From Sphingobacterium sp. (GTDB lineage Bacteria > Bacteroidota > Bacteroidia > Sphingobacteriales > Sphingobacteriaceae), in the NCBI GenBank assembly GCA_022712315.1, contig JALAGS010000027.1:25856-89855 (forward strand): 64,000 nucleotides of DNA. The letters are read 5' to 3'. Both the position numbers and the translations under genes were made by a program. The notes beneath the pieces were generated by a model. It was not told the origin of the DNA. It saw nothing but the letters and a program-made list of their open reading frames with translations, and searched no databases. Shown piece after piece: positions 36,556-45,835 of this stretch. Positions within the stretch are counted from its first letter, which is position 1. Each line of letters opens with the position of its first letter.

Positions 36556-38337
36556 ATGAAAAAAACACTATTGCATATAACCTTGGCTTTATTATTCGTA
36601 GGAGCCGTATCATCTTGTAACAAAATATTGGAAGCACCGTCTAAATCTGCATTGGATGAGTCGGTTATTTTTTCTAACCAAGATCTCGCAGAAGGGGCAG
36701 TTGCAGGAATTATTCAATCATTTGGTGAAACAAACTCCTATCGGGGAAGATATTTAGTCTTCTATGGCATTAACACAGATGTAGAGGTCAATAATAGTCT
36801 GAAGAATACTGGCGATGAAAAATCGCGATTATCAAACTATAATACAAATGTGAATAATACTCAAATGAATACCGATAACAATGCCTGGGCCAAGTTCTAT
36901 GAAGGGATAGAGCGGGCTAATCTAGCGATTAGGGGCTTACGTAGTTATGGGAATATTGAGCAGCGGCCTGAAATGGCTTATATTCTGGGCGAGATTTTGA
37001 CTTTGAGAGCTGTTGTATATAATGATCTGGTCAAAGCATGGGGTGATGTGCCAGCTCGCTTTGAACCATTGAGTACAGCGACAATCTATATCGAGCGTAG
37101 CGATCGCGATATAATTTACAAGCAGTTGTTGGCCGATCTGGAGGAAGCTCAAAACTATCTGCCTTGGCCGAATCAAAGCACTAAAACGTCGAATGTTGAG
37201 CATATCAATAAAGCATTTGCTAAAGGTTTGCGTGCTCGTTTGGCCTTGGCTGCCGGAGGTTATTCACAACGCGCAGATGGTATCCGTAAAAGCAATGATC
37301 CCGAATTGGAGTCGAAGAAGATGTATGAGCTGGCAAAAAAGGAATGTTTGGATATTATTCATAGTGGCGCTGCAAAACTTCTCGGTTTTGAAGAAGTTTT
37401 TAAGACACTGTGTCAGGAAAAAGGTCAGGCCGGACTGGAATCATTATGGGAAATCCCTTTTAGTGAAGGCCGTGGCCGTGTCATATTTGACCTCGGTGTC
37501 AAGCATACCACAACAGATAAATATACCGGTCAAAATAAGGGCGGGACAAATGGTCCTAATCCCATTATGTTCTACGAATACGAAAAAGAAGACGTGCGTC
37601 GTGACGTAAGCTGTGTTCCGTATGAATGGACGGGAGGTGTGCAAGTCCCAACAAATCTCGGTAAGTGGTATTTTGGGAAATATCGCTATGAGTGGATGTC
37701 AAGAATTGTTACTTCTACAAATGATGACGGTCTGAATTGGATGTATATGCGTTATGCTGATGTGCTGCTGATGGCCGCAGAGTCGATTAATGAATTGGAC
37801 GGTCCGAGTGCTGCTGCTCCTTATTTTAAGATGATCCGCGATCGTGCATATCCTAATAATCCGGAGAAAGTAACGGCTTATATGCAGCAAATAACCACAA
37901 GTAAGGACGTTTTCTTTAATGCCATTGTCAATGAGCGCGCATTGGAGTTTACGGGAGAAATGTTGCGTAAAGGAGATTTGATACGATGGAATCTTTTGGG
38001 AACCAAGCTGGCTGAAGCTAAACAAAAGTTACAACAGCTGGAAAATAGACAAGGTAAATATGCGACTTTACCCACCAACATCTACTACAAGACAGCCACC
38101 GATGGTGAAAAAGTGGAAATATATGGTTTAAATTATGGAGATACAGATGCTTTAGGTGTTGCGGAAGGATATACGTCCTCAAAAAAATGGACGATGGTAG
38201 CGAGTAGTGATCAAGCAACCTTTTGGGATGCTTTATATCTTCGTGATCCCAACACACAGCAATTTTGGCCTATTTGGCAGTATTTTTTGGATAATAGCAA
38301 CGGTAAGTTGAATAATAATGGTTTTAGTTTTCAATAG
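36556..38337 (+). CDS. RagB/SusD family glycan-binding outer membrane lipoprotein (pectin locus)
   Basis: 593 residues with a lipoprotein signal (lipobox VSSC, Cys ~21). Helical TPR-like elements of SusD are visible (AKFYEGIERANLAIRGL, ILGEILTLRAVVYNDLVKAWGDVP), as is the C-terminal RagB region (MRYADVLLMAAESINELDG). It should sit over the SusC barrel and capture pectin fragments. Gaps of 4 nt to susC and 12 nt to the next gene show one operon. Confidence 0.95.
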   Translation: MKKTLLHITLALLFVGAVSSCNKILEAPSKSALDESVIFSNQDLAEGAVAGIIQSFGETNSYRGRYLVFYGINTDVEVNNSLKNTGDEKSRLSNYNTNVNNTQMNTDNNAWAKFYEGIERANLAIRGLRSYGNIEQRPEMAYILGEILTLRAVVYNDLVKAWGDVPARFEPLSTATIYIERSDRDIIYKQLLADLEEAQNYLPWPNQSTKTSNVEHINKAFAKGLRARLALAAGGYSQRADGIRKSNDPELESKKMYELAKKECLDIIHSGAAKLLGFEEVFKTLCQEKGQAGLESLWEIPFSEGRGRVIFDLGVKHTTTDKYTGQNKGGTNGPNPIMFYEYEKEDVRRDVSCVPYEWTGGVQVPTNLGKWYFGKYRYEWMSRIVTSTNDDGLNWMYMRYADVLLMAAESINELDGPSAAAPYFKMIRDRAYPNNPEKVTAYMQQITTSKDVFFNAIVNERALEFTGEMLRKGDLIRWNLLGTKLAEAKQKLQQLENRQGKYATLPTNIYYKTATDGEKVEIYGLNYGDTDALGVAEGYTSSKKWTMVASSDQATFWDALYLRDPNTQQFWPIWQYFLDNSNGKLNNNGFSFQ

Positions 38338-38349
38338 ATAAACATACGA

Positions 38350-39906
38350 ATGAAAAGAATCAATATATTGCTATATCTCGGTCTTGGACTTATATTCGCA
38401 AATATAAGCTGCTCTGATGACCGTATAAAGGAACTAACAGAACTGACAACAGATCGTTATTTTTCTCCTACTGGGATGAGCGCACGAATAGTTAATCAAA
38501 CTGGCGTTCAATTGACCTGGAAGAAAAATTCTGCGGCGAAAGCTTATATAATAGAACTGTTTGCCAACGGAGAACTCAATTTTGAGGGTAGCCCTGTCAA
38601 AACAATTGAAGGTATTACAAATGATCAGATTCCCTATACTATTATTGGGTTGGATGGAGCAACCAACTATTCTGCCCGCATCAAGGCTATAGGAGCTGAA
38701 GTGGCTGATTCCAAATGGAGTACCATTACCTTTAAGACCAACGAAGAACAGATTATGAAACCTATCAGTCCAGAGGGAATCCAGGCAACGTCTGTTCGTC
38801 TGAATTGGACCGCAGGTGAAGAGGCAACGACGATAACCGTTAACCCAGGGAATATTGTCCATCCTGTGACTCCACAAGAGATTGCTGCAGGGGAAGCAAC
38901 AATCACAGGTCTGGTAGGAGAAACAGCTTACACCGCGACACTATTGAAAGGAAACAAGATCCGGGGAACAGCAACATTCACAACATTGATAGACTTGGGT
39001 GATGCAGTTGTTGTGCAGCCCACAGACGATCTCGCTGCTGTGATCGGAACTGCCAAAGCGGGGGATGTGCTCGCTTTAATGCCAGGAACCTATTCACTTG
39101 CAGCTGATGTACTGATCGATAAAGCGATATCCATCAAAGGTGCAAAGCCGGCCGATCGCCCATTGGTGAAATCTGCTTATTTTAATTTGGATAAGGGGGC
39201 ATCACTGTCATTAAAAGATCTTATGTTTGATGGAGAAAATAAGTCGGGCGGAAACTGTTTCATTACATTTCAGACAGGCGCTTTCGGAAATATTCGCCTA
39301 GAAGATAGTAAATTGATAAATTATCCGAAAGGCCTCGTGTATGGTAATTTTAATGCATCGATTGAAACAGTTATCGTTAACAATAATATCTTTGATAATT
39401 TTGTTGGTAATGGAAATGAGTTTGTCGATTTTAGAAATGCTATTGCAAAAAACTTTGAATTTACAAATAATACAGTTTCCAATGCTGTCTTGAACCGGGA
39501 ATTTATCAGAATGGACGGAGGTGGATCTACCGCTTATCCGGCTATTACAAGTATAATTAAAGTGAATAATAATACCTTTTATAATGTTATACAAGATGCT
39601 GCTAAACGTTTCTTCTATGTGCGTTTAGCGAAGAATGAAATCACTTTCTCCAGAAATTTAATTGTGAAGTCACTGGCAATGACTGCTAATCAGTCTGCAA
39701 CTAATTTGGTCGAGCGCAAAAGTAATAATTACTTTGATGCGGTAAACTTCTATAACAGCTCTGCCTCTGGAGTGAAAAATGATGTTGTTGCTAACGGCTA
39801 TACATTATTGGATCCTGGATTCAAGGACGCTGGCAAAGGTGACTTTACTGTAATGAATCAGACATTAAAGGACGATGGTATTGGCGACCCAAGGTGGGTT
39901 AAATAG
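38350..39906 (+). CDS. Surface lipoprotein with two fibronectin-III-like domains and a right-handed beta-helix (DUF4957/DUF5123-like)
   Basis: 518 residues with a lipoprotein signal (NISC, Cys ~21). Two Fn3-like domains lie at about 42-125 and 132-212. From ~225 to the end there are short repeated rungs typical of a right-handed beta-helix (SISLKD, NIRLEDSKLINYPKG, VNNNIFDNFVGNG). It matches the DUF4957 plus DUF5123 proteins that occupy the SusE-like position in pectin loci. Such a helix can bind polygalacturonate. I see no lyase catalytic set, so binding is more likely than catalysis, but a weak lyase cannot be excluded. Confidence 0.82.
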   Translation: MKRINILLYLGLGLIFANISCSDDRIKELTELTTDRYFSPTGMSARIVNQTGVQLTWKKNSAAKAYIIELFANGELNFEGSPVKTIEGITNDQIPYTIIGLDGATNYSARIKAIGAEVADSKWSTITFKTNEEQIMKPISPEGIQATSVRLNWTAGEEATTITVNPGNIVHPVTPQEIAAGEATITGLVGETAYTATLLKGNKIRGTATFTTLIDLGDAVVVQPTDDLAAVIGTAKAGDVLALMPGTYSLAADVLIDKAISIKGAKPADRPLVKSAYFNLDKGASLSLKDLMFDGENKSGGNCFITFQTGAFGNIRLEDSKLINYPKGLVYGNFNASIETVIVNNNIFDNFVGNGNEFVDFRNAIAKNFEFTNNTVSNAVLNREFIRMDGGGSTAYPAITSIIKVNNNTFYNVIQDAAKRFFYVRLAKNEITFSRNLIVKSLAMTANQSATNLVERKSNNYFDAVNFYNSSASGVKNDVVANGYTLLDPGFKDAGKGDFTVMNQTLKDDGIGDPRWVK

Positions 39907-39929
39907 CAGTCTTAAGTAATGGTACTATT

Positions 39930-39965
39930 ACTCGTTCTCGGTTAAAAGAGGGCGAGTATTTTTTT
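39930..39965 (+). terminator. Terminator or attenuator before the rhamnogalacturonan acetylesterase gene
   Basis: ACTCGTTCTC pairs with GAGGGCGAGT (10 bp, two G-T pairs) around an 8-nt loop, followed by seven T residues. It lies between the surface lipoprotein gene and the acetylesterase gene, 11 nt before the latter's ATG, so it may only partly stop transcription. Confidence 0.7.
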
Positions 39966-39976
39966 AGATATATCGT

Positions 39977-40744
39977 ATGAGAAAAATCAGTTTAATTATT
40001 ACGAGTGTTTTGTCGCTAATTTTTCTCTTCGCTTTCCAGCGGGAGGAATCCGTCACCGTCTATATTATTGGCGATTCAACAGCTGCAAATAAAGAAAGCC
40101 GCACCTTTCCTGAAACAGGGTGGGGAATGGCTTTTGCAAAGATGTTCAATCAACAAGTTAAAGTCGATAATCGAGCATTAAATGGGCGTAGTACCAAGTC
40201 CTTTAAACGTGATGTGGGCAAAGATGGGAGCTTTGTAAATCATTGGGAGCCTATTTTTGAAAAGCTCCGTCATGGAGATTATGTTTTTATCCAGTTTGGA
40301 CATAATGACGAAAAAGTCAATAAACCCAATGTGGGAACTTCATTGGAGGAGTTTGAACGAAATTTGACTTTCTATATCAATCAAACAAAGGAGAAAGGGG
40401 CAATTCCAGTTCTTTTAACACCAATAGCACGGCGTAAATTTGAAAATAGCGTTCTCATCAATACCCATGGAAAATATCCGGATATTATACGCAAAATTGC
40501 CCGAGATATGCGAATACCTTGTATTGATATGGAGGATCAGACAACAGTACTTGTCAGGTCTTACGGTGAAGAAGGAAGTAAAAAATTATTTCTGTATGTG
40601 GACAGTGGCGATATGAATTATCCACAGGGAAAGAAAGATGATACACATTTGAATACTTTTGGTGCCAATGAAGTGGCAAAGCTGGTTGCCAAGGGAATTC
40701 GCGAATTGCAGTTACCTATTCAGACAAATTTGATTGTGAAGTAA
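39977..40744 (+). CDS. Rhamnogalacturonan acetylesterase (SGNH hydrolase, CE12-like)
   Basis: 255 residues with a hydrophobic N-terminal signal (about 1-20). The four SGNH blocks are visible: IIGDSTAANKE (block I Ser), a conserved NGRSTKSF, FIQFGHNDEKV (block III Asn) and DDTHLNTFGA (block V Asp and His). The GDST variant and the spacing match rhamnogalacturonan acetylesterases, which remove acetyl groups from galacturonate in pectin so other enzymes can act. It follows a terminator-like hairpin, so its expression may be lower than that of the upstream susCD genes. Confidence 0.9.
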   Translation: MRKISLIITSVLSLIFLFAFQREESVTVYIIGDSTAANKESRTFPETGWGMAFAKMFNQQVKVDNRALNGRSTKSFKRDVGKDGSFVNHWEPIFEKLRHGDYVFIQFGHNDEKVNKPNVGTSLEEFERNLTFYINQTKEKGAIPVLLTPIARRKFENSVLINTHGKYPDIIRKIARDMRIPCIDMEDQTTVLVRSYGEEGSKKLFLYVDSGDMNYPQGKKDDTHLNTFGANEVAKLVAKGIRELQLPIQTNLIVK

Positions 40745-40880
40745 CTTTATAGGGTGCTATAAAATCAGAAAGAATCGTAAACTCAAATTAATTTGATCGA
40801 CAGAGGGGAAGGCTTGTCCTAACAAGATGCAGGTGATATGAAAAAATGCTTGGAAAATTTCTGAAAAAATGGATTTTCGG

Positions 40881-40917
40881 AAAAAAGCGACATCGATTAT
40901 TTCGATGTCGCTTTTTT
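40881..40917. terminator. Bidirectional terminator between converging pectin operons
   Basis: A 16-bp perfect stem (arm AAAAAAGCGACATCGA) with a 5-nt loop has A-runs on one side and T-runs on the other, so it terminates both the plus-strand acetylesterase message and the minus-strand gapN message. Confidence 0.9.
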
Positions 40918-40933
40918 TGATATCAGCCGTATA

Positions 40934-42553
40934 CTAGAAAATGTATTTCGTACTTAAGAAATTTGATTCATTTTCACTTACGATTTCATTTAACAATTTC
41001 TTGTTTTCCTCTGTGAACTTTGTTGCCACTAAAGAACGTATGGAGAATGAACGCAAGGCATCAACTACTGACAAAGTTCCTTCAGCACTGTCTTTTCTGC
41101 CTGTGAAAGGGAAAGTATCTGGGCCGCGTTGGCATTGACAATTGATGTTGACACGGCTTACTTGATTGACCAGTGGATCAATAAGCGATGAAACAACAGC
41201 TGCGTTATTACTGAAAATACTTACTTGTTGTCCGTGTGAAGATCCGATTAAGTACTCGATAGGTTCTTCAAGGTCATCAAAAGGAACAACAGGGATAACT
41301 GGGCCAAATTGTTCCTCTCGGTAAAGTTTCATCTGTGAATTGACAGGATAGACAATTGCCGGGTAGAAGAACGATTCTGCAACTTGACCTCCATTCTCAT
41401 TGACTACTTTTGCACCATACGCTTTGGCATCTTCAATGCATTCAGTCAAATAAGCCGGTTTATTTACTTCTGGAAGTGGAGTCAAAGACACACCTTTTTC
41501 CCAAGGCATTCCATATTTCAATTTTGCAACCTCGGCAGAGAGGCGTTTTAGGAACTCTTGCGCCAAGCTGCGATGCACATAGATAATTTTTAATGCTGTA
41601 CAACGTTGTCCATTGAAAGAAAGCGATCCCAATACGGTTTCAGAAACTGCCAGGTTCAAATCTGCGTCTTTTGTAATAATTGCTGCGTTTTTTGCATCCA
41701 GGCCAAGAATAGCACGAAGGCGATTCACTTTTGGATGCAATTTTTTAAGTTCATCAGCAACGCGGCTTGAACCGATTAACGTCAAGACATTGATCTTTCC
41801 CGATTGCATTAGGCTAGGAACAATCTTGTTGCCACGACCATAGATTGTATTGACAACACCTTTAGGGAAGCTGGTTCTAAAAGCTTCTAATAAAGGATAA
41901 TGTAATAAAGTACCATGTTTAGGTGGTTTGAATAACATGGTATTTCCCATGATCAATGCTGGAATCAATGTCGTGAATGTCTCATTCAATGGGTAATTGA
42001 ATGGCCCCATACAAAGGACGACGCCTAACGGAGATCTTCTGATTTGGGCAACGATACCTTGTTCGATTTGAAAACGTGAAGAATCGCGGTCTATATCTTT
42101 CAATGCATCGATCGTTGCATAGATGTATTCTACAGTACGATCAAACTCTTTTACCGAGTCTGCATAGGATTTGCCAATTTCCCACATAATAAGCTTGACA
42201 ACAATGTCCTTTTTGGCAATCATCTTTTGTGTGAAATTTTCAACACAAGTAATACGATCTGCAACGCTCATTGTCGGCCATTCTCCACGGCCATTGTCGT
42301 ATGCTTTTACAGCAGCTTCCAAGGCTTCCATGGACTCTTTTTCAGTACAAACAGGGAAACTACCGATGCGCTTACGTTTCAAGCCATCCTTAGTCTTCAC
42401 ACAGATTGGTGAAAAAACCTCGTTTACTTGACCCGTCCAAGAAATCATTTCTCCATTGGAAAGGAACTCTCTTTGATCGACCTGTTCGTCTAGTGTAAAT
42501 TCTGCGGGAATGTCTTTCTCCTCGTAGAAAATACTTTCTAAGTTTAAGCTCAT
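40934..42553 (-). CDS. gapN: NADP-dependent non-phosphorylating glyceraldehyde-3-phosphate dehydrogenase (GapN-like aldehyde dehydrogenase)
   Basis: 539 residues of the aldehyde dehydrogenase superfamily. The catalytic Cys is in FNGQRCTALK (C318), and the substrate-region motif RGPDTFPFTGRKDS near the C-terminus is typical of GapN. GapN oxidises glyceraldehyde-3-phosphate directly to 3-phosphoglycerate with NADP+. Here it is the last gene of the galacturonate operon, 71 nt behind the hexuronate transporter gene. KDPG aldolase produces glyceraldehyde-3-phosphate, so this placement makes metabolic sense. A different aldehyde substrate, such as a sugar-acid semialdehyde, is the alternative. Confidence 0.8.
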   Translation of the reverse strand: MSLNLESIFYEEKDIPAEFTLDEQVDQREFLSNGEMISWTGQVNEVFSPICVKTKDGLKRKRIGSFPVCTEKESMEALEAAVKAYDNGRGEWPTMSVADRITCVENFTQKMIAKKDIVVKLIMWEIGKSYADSVKEFDRTVEYIYATIDALKDIDRDSSRFQIEQGIVAQIRRSPLGVVLCMGPFNYPLNETFTTLIPALIMGNTMLFKPPKHGTLLHYPLLEAFRTSFPKGVVNTIYGRGNKIVPSLMQSGKINVLTLIGSSRVADELKKLHPKVNRLRAILGLDAKNAAIITKDADLNLAVSETVLGSLSFNGQRCTALKIIYVHRSLAQEFLKRLSAEVAKLKYGMPWEKGVSLTPLPEVNKPAYLTECIEDAKAYGAKVVNENGGQVAESFFYPAIVYPVNSQMKLYREEQFGPVIPVVPFDDLEEPIEYLIGSSHGQQVSIFSNNAAVVSSLIDPLVNQVSRVNINCQCQRGPDTFPFTGRKDSAEGTLSVVDALRSFSIRSLVATKFTEENKKLLNEIVSENESNFLSTKYIF

Positions 42554-42624
42554 TGTTTTTAAAAATGGTTTAGATTGATATTTATAAAGATATTGCTAAT
42601 ATAATATAAATTTTGCAATATATG

Positions 42625-44061
42625 TTAATTTTTTATTAAAATTAGTTTAGGTACTAGTGTTTTCATTACAACCCATGCAATTAAATATGCTATGGCGCAG
42701 AAAGAAAAGATAATGAAGTAACCTGCCTCTTCTCCTTTAAAGCCCATAAAGACTAGCTGCGTCTCTTTTGCATAATCAAATAACCATCCAGACGTTTTGT
42801 TGATGATAAATGCTCCTACACCTCCAGCAAGCCCTCCGATTCCTGTAACAGTCGCAATGGCACGTTTAGGAAAAGAGTCGCCAATAGTGGAAAAAATATT
42901 CGCAGACCATGATTGGTGTGCAGCTCCGGCAAAGCCGATCAAAATGACAGGAATCCAATAGGAAATATAACCCAGAGGCTGGGCGAGAAGTACAACCAAT
43001 GGTACAAAAGCAAATAATAACATAGCTTTCATACGGCCCTCATAAGCATTCATTCCTTTTTTGTCAACAAAATAGGTTGGTAGCCACCCCCCATAAATAG
43101 ACAGCATTGTAATGGCATATAAAACGAAGATTGCCAATTGACCTTCCGTATCTGATGATTTGATGTCGTATACAGCCGAAAGATAGGCCGGCATCCAAAA
43201 TAAGAAGAACCACCATACACCATCAGTCATGAATTTCCCAAATACAAAAGCCCAAGTTTGCTTGTATTTTAGACATTCCGATATGGTCGTTCTTGGTTGT
43301 TTGGTCGTTCCGGTTTGTTCTGTTTCATGATCATCTTGATGAATGTAAGCCAATTCAGCAGCATTTACTTTCGGGTTTTCGTGTGGCTTTTTATAAAGAA
43401 AAATCCAAAAGCCCATCCAGACAAATCCTAAAGCACCGATAATGATAAAAGACATCTCCCAGCCCCAATGTGCTGCGATGACAGGGATGGTCAATGGAGC
43501 TGCTAATGCTCCTATGGTTGCCCCTGAATTGAATATACTGGTAGACAGGGCACGATCTTTCTTTGGAAAATACTCTGCCGTAGCTTTAATTGCGGCGGGG
43601 AAGTTACCAGCTTCGCCGACAGCAAGAACAAATCGGGCAAAAATAAATAGATTGACGCTAACACTCATTACTAAGCCCACGTTGTTAACATGAGAAATTG
43701 CCTCTTTTGCCCCTTCGAAACCAACAAACCATTCACCGGCGACGATGCCTGAAGTAGCTATGCCACAGAATGCATGTAATATTGCGCCAATGGACCAGAT
43801 TCCGATCGCCCATAAAAAGCCTTTTTTTGTATCCATCCAATCCACAAAGCGACCTGCAAAAAGCATACTGACTGCATAAAAGATCGAAAATAATGCGGTG
43901 ATGTTGCCATAGTCTGTATTTGTCCAATGAAATTCAGGACTGATAAAATCCTTCCAAGTTAAAGATAGCACCTGACGATCCAGGTAATTGATTGTAGTAG
44001 CAAAAAATAGTAGCGAGCATATCACCCAACGGTAATTACCCTTTTTCTCCGTGTTAATCAT
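42625..44061 (-). CDS. exuT: Hexuronate transporter, MFS family (ExuT-like)
   Basis: 478 residues with about 12 membrane segments. The N-terminus reads INYLDRQVLSLTWKD, characteristic of the anion:cation symporter/ExuT branch, with GRFVDWMDTKKG as the loop 2-3 signature. It should carry galacturonate or glucuronate across the inner membrane by proton symport. Its place after eda in the pectin operon supports galacturonate. The 101-nt gap from eda is larger than the other gaps, so a separate promoter is possible. Confidence 0.92.
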   Translation of the reverse strand: MINTEKKGNYRWVICSLLFFATTINYLDRQVLSLTWKDFISPEFHWTNTDYGNITALFSIFYAVSMLFAGRFVDWMDTKKGFLWAIGIWSIGAILHAFCGIATSGIVAGEWFVGFEGAKEAISHVNNVGLVMSVSVNLFIFARFVLAVGEAGNFPAAIKATAEYFPKKDRALSTSIFNSGATIGALAAPLTIPVIAAHWGWEMSFIIIGALGFVWMGFWIFLYKKPHENPKVNAAELAYIHQDDHETEQTGTTKQPRTTISECLKYKQTWAFVFGKFMTDGVWWFFLFWMPAYLSAVYDIKSSDTEGQLAIFVLYAITMLSIYGGWLPTYFVDKKGMNAYEGRMKAMLLFAFVPLVVLLAQPLGYISYWIPVILIGFAGAAHQSWSANIFSTIGDSFPKRAIATVTGIGGLAGGVGAFIINKTSGWLFDYAKETQLVFMGFKGEEAGYFIIFSFCAIAYLIAWVVMKTLVPKLILIKN

Positions 44062-44162
44062 AATGGGTTTAATAGTTATTTTTAGTGTACGTGTCTGTTT
44101 TTGTATGCCAATAATATCCCCTTCGAATGTTTGCTTTTTAGGCAGTATTGAAAGGAGGATGT

Positions 44163-44807
44163 TTACCGTGCCTTTGACACAAAGTCAAGAGCCTTTTTGG
44201 TGTTCTCGAATAAGTTGCTTGTGTCTTTGGGGTCAATTAACTTACTGCCCATGCCTACAGCACATACACCTGATTTGAACCATGCTGTTAAATTCGCCAT
44301 TTCGATTTCTACGCCCCCCGTCGGCATAAATTTCTGACCTTTAAAAAGATCTCGTATCGACGACATAAATGCCGGTCCCAGAATATTTGCAGGAAACAAT
44401 TTTATAAGCGCGGCCTCTTGTTGCTGCGCAGTATAGATTTCTGTGGGTGTCATACAGCCTGGAATCCATAGCTTATGCTGCTCATGTACAAGAGAGCCAA
44501 CCAAAGGATTAACAATAGGAGAAACAATAAAATCCGCTCCAATTTGTAAAAATTGCTGGGCTTCGTCAACTGACTTAATGGTGCCAATACCTAAATAAAG
44601 ATCAGGCATTTCGAGGTCTCTCATGGCAACTAAGCTTTCAAAAACAGCCAGTGCTTCGGGGCCTCGATTTGTAAATTCAAAGACACGTATACCTGCTTGG
44701 TATAGGGTCCGCAGAATCTCGATGCTTTCTGCTTTATCGTGATGGAAGAACAAAGGAAGTGTCCCTTGCTCTATAATTTTATCTAATACAATCTCTTTCA
44801 AATTCAT
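44163..44807 (-). CDS. eda: 2-dehydro-3-deoxyphosphogluconate (KDPG) aldolase
   Basis: 214 residues, the normal size. The Schiff-base Lys lies in LIKLFPAN (K136), the catalytic Glu in FEFTNR (E44), and the phosphate-binding end MPTGGVE is present. It cleaves KDPG to pyruvate and glyceraldehyde-3-phosphate. The ATG overlaps the kdgK stop by 4 nt (ATGA), so the kinase and aldolase are translationally coupled. Confidence 0.95.
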   Translation of the reverse strand: MNLKEIVLDKIIEQGTLPLFFHHDKAESIEILRTLYQAGIRVFEFTNRGPEALAVFESLVAMRDLEMPDLYLGIGTIKSVDEAQQFLQIGADFIVSPIVNPLVGSLVHEQHKLWIPGCMTPTEIYTAQQQEAALIKLFPANILGPAFMSSIRDLFKGQKFMPTGGVEIEMANLTAWFKSGVCAVGMGSKLIDPKDTSNLFENTKKALDFVSKAR

Positions 44808-45835
44808 GCTATTATTCTATTTTTTATGTCTTCCACAGTACTTGTTGTCGCATCGCTGGCGATGAATAATTTATCGAACGCTGCGAGCGTTGCAAACTCT
44901 AGGGTTTCTTTTGGAGGGAAGTTGGAGTATAACCCATAAATCAAACCTGCCATGAAGCAGTCTCCACTACCTACTTTATCCAAAATTTCTTCAGCAGTAT
45001 ATTCCGTTGATTTAATTAAGCTGTCTTTATCAAACAGCGTGGTGTAATAGTTGATTCCTTTGCTTTTATAGTCAAAACGAAAGGTATTGGCCACATATTG
45101 ACAAATCGGATTCGCGGAAATAATTTCCTTGCTTGTACGATCTGCTTGTGCCAGCAGATCTTCTTCCAGATATCCAGAAGAACAAGTTAAGAATTGTTCT
45201 TCCAGCTGGGTTCCGAGCATTTGATGAGCAGCCCATATATTGCCCATAATTAAATTGCAATATTGGGCAATTTCGGGCATAATCTCTTTCGGTGCCTTTC
45301 CATATTTCCAGAGTTTAGCGCGGTAATTAAGGTCCAATGATACAAATATTGCCTTCTCTTGTGCTTTTTTTACGGCTTCCAGGCATAGGTCTGCAATACC
45401 TTGGCTAATTGCGGGACAGATGGCTGAAAAATGAAACCATTTAACATCGGCAAAAACCTTTTCCCAGTCAATACTACCCACTTTGAGGTTTGCAAACGAT
45501 GAGTTCGCCCGATCATAAATGACACCTGCATTTTTTAGATCTTTTCCTTTTGGAAGATAGTAAATACCCAATCTCTCGCCAGTCCACTGCATCGCCGATG
45601 TGTCTATGTTTCTGCGTTGCAGATAGCTATCAATACCTTCGCAGATAGCATTTTGGGGAATTGCAGATAAATAGGATGACGGTACATTCCACAGCGCTAA
45701 GGCTGTGGCTACATTCAGCTCTGCCCCGCCGACGTAGAACGGCAGCTGATGTTGTTCAATCCAATCCTGTTCGATGTCGGGACAAATCCGCAACAACAAT
45801 TCTCCAAAGCTTAAAACTTTCCCCTGCATATTCAT
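44804..45835 (-). CDS. kdgK: 2-keto-3-deoxygluconate kinase (PfkB family)
   Basis: 343 residues of the ribokinase/PfkB family. The N-terminal GELLLRICPD is followed by YVGGAELNVATALA (sugar-binding GG motif) and the C-terminal signature DKVGSGDCFMAGL, whose Asp is the catalytic base. It phosphorylates KDG to KDPG. Its ATG shares one base with the uxaC stop (TAATG) and its end overlaps eda by 4 nt, giving a tight uxaC-kdgK-eda block. An alternative Met two codons in is possible. Confidence 0.93.
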   Translation of the reverse strand: MNMQGKVLSFGELLLRICPDIEQDWIEQHQLPFYVGGAELNVATALALWNVPSSYLSAIPQNAICEGIDSYLQRRNIDTSAMQWTGERLGIYYLPKGKDLKNAGVIYDRANSSFANLKVGSIDWEKVFADVKWFHFSAICPAISQGIADLCLEAVKKAQEKAIFVSLDLNYRAKLWKYGKAPKEIMPEIAQYCNLIMGNIWAAHQMLGTQLEEQFLTCSSGYLEEDLLAQADRTSKEIISANPICQYVANTFRFDYKSKGINYYTTLFDKDSLIKSTEYTAEEILDKVGSGDCFMAGLIYGLYSNFPPKETLEFATLAAFDKLFIASDATTSTVEDIKNRIIA

